Below are positions 1 to 9,339 of a DNA stretch of 64,000 bases, one piece after another. The stretch lies in NCBI GenBank assembly GCA_013423385.1, contig BLZA01000023.1:933782-997781 (forward strand), given 5' to 3'. The notes beneath the pieces are model-generated. The model saw only the letters and a list, made by a program, of their open reading frames with translations. It was not told the DNA's origin and did no database searches. Each line of letters opens with the position of its first letter. Position 1 is the first letter of the stretch. A program made the position numbers and the translations under genes. The stretch is from Naganishia liquefaciens. Lineage: Eukaryota; Basidiomycota; Tremellomycetes; Filobasidiales; Filobasidiaceae.

Positions 1-2223
1 CGCTCTTTTCCGCCGCCTTGGCCCGTCGCTTCTTCCACCGCGCGATATCCTTTTCCCAGAGTTCCTTGGGCCGCATCTTGCCCTTGTTGTTCCAGTACAA
101 GCCGCAAGCTACAATGAATCCCCTCTCAGTAAAGAATCTACCCAAACGCAATCAGGCACTCACCATTGCACACCCTCTGACCGCCTTTGCCCTTGGTCCT
201 CCACGAACTCGACTCGGTGATTCCGCAATTCGAGCAAATGGGCAAGTTGCGCCCGAAATGGTGCAACGGCTCGGGCGCGGACGTATTGTTGTTGTGCGCA
301 CCCGGCTTGGCCATCGTTGACGTCGCTTCACGTCCTCGATTGTTGGTGTCGACTTGCACCGTCGTCGCCGCCGCCGCCGTCGCCGTCATCCCTGCTCCCC
401 ACCTGACGGGCCGCCCTTCGTCGTCCAACACGACACTCACGACTTTCCGCTTCTTGCTCGACCCCGTCGCGATATTCAACGTCTTGACCCCGCCCGCTGC
501 ACCCCTGCCGACCCTGGGCGGGACACTATCGATCGATACTCCGCCGCTCTTGCTCCGATGCTTGACGGGACTCGTCGCCGGTTGGCCCGACAAGAACCGC
601 TCGACGAGCGCCGCCGGGTTCTTGCGAGCGAGTCGAACGACATTATCCACGTTGACAACCTGTTCGAGCATGGTTGTGCCGCCCGTCCCGCCCACGCGCG
701 TGCGCGAGCGCGTTCGAGAAAAGATGTGCGACGACGTGGGTGATGCTGGATCCGTGTCGGATAGTCCGGCCGAGTGAAGCGCAAACCCGCGACGGCCTTG
801 CACGCCGCGTTTGCGTTTACGGGTCTGGGATTGAAAGATGGCCATTTTCGAGTCGGTCGGGCGAAAGGAGCGGAAGGACGGGTGGTGCTCGGGCGCGGGC
901 GGATGAGCCGAGAATCGGTCGGCGCACACCTCGGTCTTGGATTTGGCTGGTACCGGCGAGCTCGATTCCACCCAGTCCGGCTCGACCTTGACGAGGTCCG
1001 ACGTATACATCTCGACGTCCCCTGAGCACACGGCATCTTTGACCAGCGGCGGCGGTGGCGGCGGCGGCGTCGTCTCACCACCAAGTCCAAGCGCATCATA
1101 CACGGCTCGCTCTCGCTCCAGATCAAGCACCGCACCAGACCCGTCCACCGTGATCGGCACCTCCAACACGAGCCTCACATCGAGCACAGCTTCAATCCCG
1201 CTCGCGACCAAGCTCTGTAGCGCCACGACACCCGGGACTTGATCCTCGTCGACGGAGATCACGGAATCCAGCATTTCCGACGTCGTCAGATGAACTAATC
1301 GCCCCGTGACCGTGGTCTTGCCGGAATTCTTCTCGCAAAGAACAGACGCCACGGTGGATTTCGGTTGGAGGATTTGCTGTTCCTCGGCGGCGAGGGGTTG
1401 ATGCGGTGTCGTGAGGTGCGCATGCGCAGTGTGCGGCGACGAAACGGGCCATCCGTGCTGTGCGTCGTCATGCACGATCGGTTTTCCAAAGGGAGGATGT
1501 CCCGAATAGGGGTAGCCGAACTGCAAGGTGGGCTTGATGTCGATTTCGGTTTCCGGGATGCTGGATGATGATGAGCGTGTGCGACCGGACGAAAGATTCG
1601 GCGTGGCGGATTCGGGATTCGCGAGGCCGCCGACGGAGCCCCGGCTTGCGCGTGATCGTCGGCTTGACGTCGGGCTCTTGGCGTAGACAGGGATATATAT
1701 CTTGAGGTCCGCAATATGCCGGGAAGGAATAATCTCGGGACTTGAATGGTCATTTTCAGCAGACCGGTCGGCCTGAACCAGATTCCCGGTACTCACCTAG
1801 CCAAAAGAACAGCCTTGACCAAACCCTTCAAGCACACGGTCGCCGTCTGTTCCCCACGAGTCTCGCCCTCTTCCTGATCCGCGCTCCGCCGTCGCTTCCG
1901 TCCATGCGCCGCGAATTCCTGCACCTCGTGCACAAAGACGGGTACGAGCCCGCGAGCCGTCGTCGTATACGTGACATGGTCATCCGCTCCTCGTCGAGGC
2001 GTACATGGGAAACCTGTTGCGTATAGCAGGTCTGGTTCGCGCAGGGGTGGACAGGTGGCGGGGAGGGTGTAGGTGATGCGGACTGCGCGGGTGCGGGTGC
2101 GGGTGCGGGTGCGGGTGCGAAGTGAGCGATGGATACGAAGGCAGCGGGGGAGGGGGGGGCGGGGGAAAGAAGGGAGGATTGCGTACCTGGGAGATGATAG
2201 ATCCTGTTTGGATCGAGATGCAT
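1..2223 (-). CDS. GATA-type zinc finger transcription factor (3' end cut by window edge)
   Basis: Four exons on the minus strand: 2187-2223, 1797-2013, 164-1740 and 108-1, the last running off the window. The reading frame is continuous across all three introns. The zinc finger is split by the last intron: Cys pairs CSNC and CNAC are separated by 18 residues (about residues 587-612), followed by GLYWNNKGKMRP and a basic KKRRAK tail. That is the GATA family signature and implies sequence-specific binding to GATA sites in the nucleus. The N-terminal block (about residues 13-95; FVHEVQEF, TATVCLKGLV, IADLKIYIPVYA) is compact and looks like a conserved domain I cannot name. Residues 100-580 are low-complexity, rich in Ser, Pro and Arg. 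The start is the ATG at 2223, because only its exon splices in frame into the conserved block. The target pathway is unknown. It is divergent from apn1 across about 540 bp. Confidence 0.85.
2087..2119. repeat. (GCGGGT)n hexamer repeat inside intron 1 of the GATA gene
   Basis: About 5.5 perfect copies of the hexamer GCGGGT on the plus strand. The repeat lies wholly inside the 173-bp first intron (2014-2186) of the GATA gene, which is long for this window. A purine-rich G-run stretch follows at about 2140-2170. It would read as an Ala-Pro repeat if the intron were translated, which makes a false exon easy to predict here. Confidence 0.85.
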
Positions 2224-2759
2224 GGTGGCGATGGGTGTGGTGTGCAGAGGATGAAGACGGGGAGATGAATGGATGGATAAATGTTGGATATGATGGATGA
2301 TGGAAATGACGAACCGATGATCTGATGATGATGGCCGACGCGCTGCCGTGGCTGAACGCGTCTCCCTTCATGTGACGCGTCTCCCTTCATGTGACCCGCC
2401 TTCCCCTTGTTCAATGTGCCGCACTTGATGGAAGACAGATCGCTCACAAAGTAAACAACCCCCCTTTCCTTGCCATGATCGCCGATTCGAGCTTGCGCAT
2501 GCCTGCCTGGCTGCCAACATCCCACAGAGAACTGACTATTGGTACTTGCATCAACCTCGCTCCCTCGCCGTCTCACTCGACATACACTCCAGCACCACCC
2601 TTCACCCTGTTCTCCCGTCGACTCGCCACATCCCGCCTCGCGCAAAACGCACGCCTTGTTCCCGCTCGTATTCCCATCCGCAACGCTTGTGCTCGACCCG
2701 TTCAGCCATCGGGTCCCGTAGTCGTACGAATCCTTGAGCGACAATTGATCATACCGACA

Positions 2760-4659
2760 ATGCCGCCCAAGGGTGCCGCACGAAGTAGGAGTAAGAAGGC
2801 CGAGGCCGAGGCCGAGGTCGCGGCCGAGGCGAATATAAAGAAGGACGACGCACAAGCTCCTGCAGCGGAATCCAACGGCACGAGCACCCCGGCGAAGCGT
2901 AAGCGCGCGCAAACCAACACCAAAAAGGAGGAAGAAGAGACATCCCCCACGAATGCCGCCTCCGACTTCCGGAAACCCGCGAAAAAACCCCGCGCCTCCA
3001 AATCCAACCCCAAGCCCGACCCTTTTCATGCCGATTCCCTCGCTCGGCACCCGCCACGTATCGGAACGTCGACGCAGGTCCCCATGTCCCATATTATTGG
3101 CGCGCATACGTCCACGTCGGGCGGGCCCGAGTATGCGCTCGTGAATGCGAGTGAACTGGGAGCGAATGCGTTGGCTATGTTTTTGAAGAATCAGAGGCGG
3201 TGGGAGAGTAAAGGGTACGAGGCGGACAGTGTGGCTTGTTGGGAGCGGATGATGAAGAAGCGAGTAGAAGGCGGTGAGTCGCGATGGGAGGGTTGCGGTC
3301 GGATGTAGCGCTCAAGATTCAATGTCCGGCAGGTCTCGGATATTCGCCAGATCATATCCTCCCGCACGGTTCATACCTCATCAATCTCGGCCAACCCGAC
3401 GCGCAAGTCTGCGCAAGCCCCATATGCATCCTCCCCGGCTGATTCACGACTTGTTTTCGCACCGCTAGAACGAAAAGAGAAACATCGTACAAGTGCTTCC
3501 TCGACGACCTGAAGCGATGCGAACAGCTCGGAATCAAGCTCTACAATTGGCAGTACGTCACCTGTGGGGCTTTATCCGTTGCAGTAAGCTGACGACCTTC
3601 ACTGCCAGTCCCGGATCCACCGTCGGCGCGTGCACAAAATCCGAGGCGCTGAAAAACGTCGCGGATTCGATCAACCGCGCGCACAAGGAGACCGAGAGCG
3701 TCGTGTGCGTGATTGAGAATATGGTCAGCGCCCGGACGCCATTTCTGTTCATGCCCTTGAAGCTAATACCTCGCACGCAGGCCGGTGCCGGAAACGTCCT
3801 CGGATCGACGTTTGAAGAATTGGCCGAGATTATCGAGCATGTGGAGAACAAGGATCGTGTGGGAGTGTGCATCGACACGTGTACGTCTCACGACGGCCGG
3901 TCGAGTCTCTCGTCGGTCCATGGGGCTGACATCCCCCATCGTAGGTCATACATTCGCCGCCGGGTACGATTTGCGCACCAAGGAGACATACGAAAAGACG
4001 ATGAGCGAGTTTGAGCGGATCGTCGGATTCAAGTTCCTCAAGGGTATGCATCTGAACGATAGCCAGGGCGGCGGACTGGCCTGTCACAAGGATCGACACG
4101 AAAATATCGGGCTGTACGTTTCCCCTCCTCCAACCCCCCTTCTCGACGGGCAACCCCGCTGACACGCCTCGCGGGGCACACTCTTCGCAGCGGCGAAATC
4201 GGCCTGGAATGTTTCCGCCTCATCGTACAAGACCCGCGTTTAACGCACATTCCGCTGATCCTCGAGACGCCGACGTTCGAGGAAACATCCGTCTGGCGGC
4301 GCGAGATCGAGATTCTGTATGAGCTGCAGAGTGTGGAGGGTAGCGAAGAAGAAGTGGCCGGCAAGCTCAAGGAGATGACCGAGGCGTGGCGGAGCGAATT
4401 GGCCGAGATGAGGCGCGTCAGCGGCAAGGGGCCCAAGGAGAAAAAGGCGCCGGCCGGCAAGGGGAAAAAGGGCAAGAAGGGCGACGACGACGAGGATGGC
4501 GATGGAGAAATTGCGCCTGTCAAGGCTGCGACCAAGGCAAAGGCAAAGGCAAAACCTCGCGCGGCCGGCAAGAAGGCAGGGAAAAAGGCTCGCGAGGATG
4601 AACAGCTGGAGCACGGCGAGGGAACGGATAGCTCGGCCTTGACGGAAGAGGATGCATGA
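2760..4659 (+). CDS. apn1: AP endonuclease 1, endonuclease IV family (Apn1)
   Basis: Seven exons: 2760-3273, 3333-3402, 3469-3552, 3609-3723, 3781-3880, 3945-4113, 4191-4659; 506 residues. It cuts DNA at abasic sites and trims blocked 3' ends in base excision repair. The zinc-binding motifs of the endonuclease IV TIM barrel appear in order: [43 protein letters not shown] and LETP, so all nine expected metal ligands seem present. Flanking the core are a Lys/Ala/Glu-rich N-terminal extension of about 100 residues and a Lys-rich C-terminal tail ([16 protein letters not shown]), which probably serve in nuclear import or DNA binding. The ATG at 2760 was chosen because it opens the lysine-rich extension. 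The frame stays open upstream to 2391, so a longer mitochondrial form is conceivable. Intron 2 is GC-AG. Confidence 0.95.
3403..3468 (+). other. apn1: GC-AG intron in apn1
   Basis: 66-bp intron with donor GCAAGT and acceptor CTAG, and a CTGAT branch-like site about 30 bp before the acceptor. Only the GC donor joins the LINLGQPDA block to SYKCFLDDL in frame. The nearby GT (3408) puts the downstream exon out of frame. Confidence 0.85.
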
Positions 4660-4892
4660 GTGCGGGCCCGGCGCGCGATAGTCTCCCGAGAGACGATGAT
4701 TCCTCTTTGAGATGCCTTCTGTAGTCTGCTCGGGTCCAACGCCCCGATAGCAGCCTGACCTGTTCAACAACCAGGCCGAAGAATCACATGGCCGATCCGT
4801 GCCGTCGCGAGGACCTGATTCGTCGATTATTACACTTGAATTGCCCGATATACAACGTATTCTCCACACACAAATCGTCAACCCCTCTAGAT

Positions 4893-5858
4893 CTACGCCC
4901 CCTCGGCCTGACTGTCCACCGCATGCCACGTGTGCTGCCTGACCCTCTCCCTCAGCTCGTCATCCGCGCGATGCTTATTCTCCAAGATCCGCCCCTTGTC
5001 ATCGATATTCCACATTCCCGTCGCCGCGTCGTCATCCACGTCGCGTCGCTTGCATGCCGCCATGCCCTCAATGAGTCGACGCGCGCACGTATCCGGCGTG
5101 ACGGCCATCACGCTCGCGAAGCCCTTGGCGCCCCAACGGGCGTACCAGGGCAAACGCGGGGTGTTGAATATCTCGGTCGAGACGATGCCCGGGTAGGCGT
5201 GGATGTAGGACTGTCGGTCGCCTCGTCCGCGCGCAACATGTGCGAAATCCTCGAGTTGAATGTCGGTAAACGCGAGGCAATGCTGGGCTGCGCGTGCGAT
5301 GCCATAGTTGTGCGGCGAGGCGAGCTCCATGTCGTCCCATTTGATGCCCGACGCGAGCGCGTCCGAGTTTTTCCCATCGAGGACCGACATGGTGATGGCC
5401 TGCGGGGAGAGGCAGGGTGCGAGTTCGCGAATGATGAGCATACGGGCATAGTAGTGGAGACACATTTTCAAGTCGAGTGTGGATCCCGGGGAAGCGGGTT
5501 GACGACCGTCCATGGCGAGAATGCCGGGCGAGAGGATCAAGAGGTCGAGCGTGTGCTTGGGTTCGTCGAGGATGCGTGAGCGGTAGTCGTGGCAGAAACG
5601 CTTGACGTCGGAAACTTTGCCGCAGTCAACGGCCGCGAAATTCATCGTGGCGGCGCCCTTGCCGTCGTGTGGCCCTTCCGACTGGACTGCATCGATAATA
5701 CGTTGGGCGGCCGAGGCGTTGCGGCCGGCGATGGTAATGGTGCTTGCCGGTCCAAGGTCGAATGCCAAGCGCTTGGCGATGGCTGCGCCGATACCGGCTG
5801 TGCCGCCGACGATGAGGGCGTGAGCGTTGGCGGGGAGGACGGATGTGATGGCGGCCAT
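4893..5858 (-). CDS. Short-chain dehydrogenase/reductase, fungal type
   Basis: Single exon, 321 residues, start ATG at 5858. It has a Rossmann fold of the SDR superfamily. The dinucleotide-binding motif GGTAGIGAAIA lies at about residues 17-27, followed by the AGRNAS turn, and LLILSPG stands where classical SDRs have the NNAG motif. The catalytic Ser is probably in ITMSVLDG. The Tyr motif reads YGIAR, so the usual Lys of YxxxK is Arg. NADP(H) preference is likely from the Arg after the second strand (inference). The substrate is unknown: this group of fungal SDRs is poorly characterised. It is divergent from tim54, sharing a 217-bp promoter. The next gene downstream, apn1, converges on it with 233 bp between stops. 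Confidence 0.85.
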   Translation of the reverse strand: MAAITSVLPANAHALIVGGTAGIGAAIAKRLAFDLGPASTITIAGRNASAAQRIIDAVQSEGPHDGKGAATMNFAAVDCGKVSDVKRFCHDYRSRILDEPKHTLDLLILSPGILAMDGRQPASPGSTLDLKMCLHYYARMLIIRELAPCLSPQAITMSVLDGKNSDALASGIKWDDMELASPHNYGIARAAQHCLAFTDIQLEDFAHVARGRGDRQSYIHAYPGIVSTEIFNTPRLPWYARWGAKGFASVMAVTPDTCARRLIEGMAACKRRDVDDDAATGMWNIDDKGRILENKHRADDELRERVRQHTWHAVDSQAEGA

Positions 5859-6075
5859 GGTGGTGGTGGGAACACTTTCGAGGAGGATGACATGAATCCG
5901 GGATGCCGGCCTGCTGACTTTGGAGACGCCGGGCCAGCCACGGAGATGCGCCCCCCATGTCCGCCCTCCCGGGAAAAGACGTCGATCACTCCGCGTTTCA
6001 GAGTGCAACCTGGGCCATAATTTCGGGCAGAGAAACGACATCCACGGCACATCGCACCCATACATCCCATCTGCC
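5859..6075. promoter_or_regulatory. Short bidirectional promoter, SDR / tim54
   Basis: Only 217 bp separate the two divergent start codons, so both genes must share promoter sequence or run into each other's 5' UTR. I see no clear TATA box or well-known operator. The role is inferred from geometry only. Confidence 0.5.
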
Positions 6076-7638
6076 ATGTCCCTCCCCCAGCCTCCACCAG
6101 CCCCAGATTCCGGCCTCCATGCCGCCCTCAAATACACCGGCGTGCCGCCCTCGGTCCTGAAATGGCGGCCCAAGATGCCCTCCAAGAAAATGAGCGTCTT
6201 CCTCACGCTCGTCGGCACGGGCTCGTATGCGTACTGGTACGACCGTAAAGAGTGCGCAAGGTTGAAAGATGAATACAAGAGCAAGGTCGAGCATCTTGCC
6301 AAGCAGCCGCTCGAAGGTGGAAGTCTTGGGTTTGGGAGAAAAGTAACAGTGTATGCGGCCAAATGGCCCGAGGATGATGACTATGACCGTGGACTCAAGT
6401 ATTTCAAGCGCTATGTCAAGGTAGGTACAGTGTCTCGAGCATTGCTAGAAGTATTGCTCAACGCTCCCTAGCCCGTCCTCGTGGCTGCGGCCATCGACTA
6501 CGACCTTGTCTCGGCACCGCAACACGGCTCCCTGACGCGTCACCTGCAAGCCAAAATCATCAAGGCCCGTCGGCGCGCCCTCTCTCGTCAACTCGGACTC
6601 CAAGACGGCGTCAATGCGCTCGAGCCGCCCGAGCTGTGGTTTCCCTCGGGTACGCCCGGTCAGCTATCGCTCGAGGAACAAGCGAGGCGCGAGGTCGAGG
6701 GCGGGGTGATCATCGTCGGGCGGCATACGCTCAAGGAGTATATGGAGGGACTGCGGAGAGGATGGATGTGTGGCGTCGGCAAGGTGGATCGAGAGGCACA
6801 GGTCAAAGCGCTCGTCGACGCTGATGGATTGTTCGACACGCCCGACGTCGGCGTCGTTCCCGAACCCTCGGCACCGGTGGACCCTACAACGGATGCAGCG
6901 CCTGCCCCTGCTCAGCCATCGAAACCCCTCGGTCTCGGTGCACTGCCATTCATGAACAAGCCCACTCCCGCACTGCCCCTTGCCAAGCAAACACCCGCAC
7001 CACAGCCTGCCGTTGATCCGGAAACACTCATTCCGGCGGCGGCACACAACCCGCCGTCGCCCTTGCCAGAGCAACCGCGGATGCTCCTCTTGCCATGGCT
7101 CAACCACCTCGGATTCAAACAAGTGCCGTGGATGTTTGTCGGGTTGTTCAATGAGCGGGAAAAGTATAGAGAGGGCGGCGAGGCCGCGCTGCGCTTGATT
7201 TTCGGCGGACAGCGGGACTTTGTAGGTGCGCCGCGCGGGTTCGAACATATGGCCGCTGCGGACGCGGACGCGGACGCGACGACGCCGACGCCGACAGATC
7301 TCGACTTTGACGCCTACGTCGAAGACTTTTACAAGAAATCCTTCAGCGGGACACCGGCTAAGATCGCCAAGCTGCGTGAAACCTACTATGCCGACCTGCC
7401 CGCCCGGATCGAGACGGCACGTGCGCTCGCGGCCGGAACACGCGAACGTACAAAGGAAGAGGAAGCCAAGCCGCCCCCGACTATTGACGAGTTGCGCGCG
7501 GAACGCCTGAAAAAGGAGATTCGGTGGCGCAATGAAGAGGAAGGGTATGAGATTGTCAAGCAGGGGACGTCGGTGGCTTGGGATGAGCGGTGGGAAGGAT
7601 GGCTCAAGGTGTACACGGACCCCGAGGAGCGGTTGTAA
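6076..7638 (+). CDS. tim54: Mitochondrial inner membrane translocase subunit Tim54
   Basis: Two exons, 6076-6420 and 6472-7638; 503 residues. Tim54 is a subunit of the TIM22 complex, which inserts carrier proteins into the inner membrane, and it faces the intermembrane space. Family signatures visible: KYTGVPPSVLKWRPKMPS near the N-terminus, one membrane segment (about residues 37-55, VFLTLVGTGSYAYWYD), RKVTVYAAKWPED, and PVLVAAAIDYD just after the intron, then WFVGLFNER-like and FVGAPRG segments. The C-terminal WRNEEEGYEIVKQGTSVAWDERW block is also typical. Residues about 235-330 are an Ala/Pro linker. The 51-bp intron lies between KYFKRYVK and PVLVAAA. Confidence 0.93.
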
Positions 7639-7891
7639 GGGCACAGGCCGCGAGAGGGCGTTTGCATGCGGGGGACGCGTCATTATATACCTCTCTTTGA
7701 AAATTACGCCGCGGAGGCAAGCTCGACAGGATGCTCGGTATCTGCTTGATGCAGTTGACGGGGGCGGCCCGGCTAAAGATATAGTCGTCGCAGCGACAGT
7801 CCCGTTCGTGATCGCAAAATGGCGGACCCACATAGCGGACCCATAACAACAGATACACGATGCGGAACCAGGTAGATGCCTCTCTGCACGA

Positions 7892-8840
7892 TCACAGGCC
7901 CGTGAGACACTTCAACTTGTCCAGCTCCTCTTTGGCCATGAGTAGCGCAAACCTTGCAAAACTCGGAATCGGGATTCTGCAACAGCGTTCGAAGGCGCTC
8001 TGTGTCGAGGAGACGGCAGATCTCAGTACTTGCGGCACGTGGCGCACGACTCCACGTGTGGTGCTCACCAAAGTCGGCCACTCGGCCTTCCTTGATGACA
8101 AGCACCTTGTCGCTGCGTCGTGCAGGCCTGGTGAGCTTCGGCTCCTCTTAAGAAAGAACGCCAAGCTGCTCAAAAATTTACCACGGTTGTCAATCGATGC
8201 GCAATGATGAGCACGGTCACGCCCTTAAATGAGTGCTTGATGGTCTGGCGGATTCTTTCGTCCATCCTGTCAGGCAGTGCTGTCACACCGAGAACACGAC
8301 TCTGGCGCTTGCGAGTGCTACGTACTCTAGATCAACACTGCCTACGAACGCGCGACTGAACGTAAAAATTGCGTCCTGGTTTCGCGGGAAAAGCGATATA
8401 CTCACTAGTTGCGTCGCCCATGACGAGCGATTTGCTCCGCTGCAGCAGTGCGCGAGCCAAAGCTAGCAGTTGGCCAAAAAGAGTCGACACACACAAGCAG
8501 AGCTTGCATTTCAGCAAATTCCGTTCAAAGCCCTTGATGTCAACAGGTATATCCGAAGTATCGGCAATGCACATGCTCTCCGGTAAGAGATTGGGACGAG
8601 GTTTGGCGAATCGAGCGACAATTCTGGTTCGTTTGGCATTTTTGACTCTGGTTGATCTTGCTGAACGAAGGCGTGCTGAACGATCTCCGAGAATTGGCCC
8701 TTTTGCTATTGAGACAAGCTTTATGGACCGGCGATTTGTTCTGAAGTGCAATGAGATGATTCCTTTGCCCATTGCGACGTCAGCTCGCCTTGTGGCATGA
8801 AAGGAGCCCAGTCCTTTGCCCTCTGGATCTTTCCCCAAAG
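7892..8840 (-). pseudogene. Decayed C-terminal half of an ABC transporter (ABCC-like NBD2)
   Basis: Fragments of one nucleotide-binding domain lie in the correct order on the minus strand but in different frames. They are a Q-loop-like PRPNLLPE (about 8610), the signature-to-Walker B stretch LLALARALLQRSKSLVM (about 8420-8470), RIRQTIKHSFKG and VTVLIIAHRLTTVV with the H-loop His (about 8180-8265), KVLVIKEGRVADFGEHHT (about 8045-8100), then NPDSEFCKVC and KEELDKLKCL. Walker B reads MGDATS instead of the usual LDEATS, the Walker A region is not recognisable, and at least four frame changes or stops separate the blocks. No set of plausible introns restores one frame, so I call it a pseudogene. 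It resembles the last exons of multidrug-resistance (ABCC) transporters. Confidence 0.75.
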
Positions 8841-9339
8841 CGAATGGGGGGCGCGAATGACATGGAGATCATGGTTGATGCTGTTTCGTGCTTCAAGTTT
8901 CCATCAACGGCATCACGTCTTGCCATTCCGCTAGCTGTCTGCTAGCGGTACTAATGTCGAATCTTCACATACAGTTGCGAATCTGCAGCTCCTTATACTC
9001 GTATGAACGTTGCCTTGTCGTCGTGCAATGCTTTGGTCCTTCGGCGTTCAGCAGAGAACTCTTGAACAATGATCGCAAGCTGTATGCAGAGTATCAGACC
9101 GCAGTGTCCACGGTTTCACCTTTATGTGACGGATAAATGGAAACGTACAATCGATTACACGCGTTAGTCTCGACAAAGTAAACAAGCCAGGCGATATCCA
9201 TAAACCAGGCCACAGACGACTGTTCCGAAGAATCTGTCTGGTTCAGAAGCAAAGTCAATTCGCCAGGTAACAGTCAAATTTCGGGTTTGAATTTCGATTC
9301 TTGAGCATATTCATTGCTCCGCCGAAGCGGCATTTCGAT
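8841..9339. other. Intergenic, upstream of the TPR/F-box gene
   Basis: About 500 bp without a convincing reading frame. It may contain further eroded ABC-transporter sequence on the minus strand, but nothing I can recognise, plus the promoter of the gene at 9340. Confidence 0.4.

Noticed and set aside
138-1135. Long overlapping frames on both strands across the GATA gene
   Set aside because: They are shadows of GC-rich coding sequence; only the frame leading into the zinc finger joins upstream and downstream exons.
1980-3107. 375-codon minus-strand frame opposite apn1 exon 1
   Set aside because: It covers the apn1 promoter and N-terminus on the opposite strand, is of low complexity and shows no domain.
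3403-3408. GT donors in place of the GC donors in the four GC-AG introns
   Set aside because: Each GT alternative shifts the frame within a conserved motif, whereas GC keeps it.
7892-8840. Reading the ABC fragments as a live gene with introns
   Set aside because: The blocks change frame without usable splice sites, contain an internal stop after the H-loop, and have a damaged Walker B.
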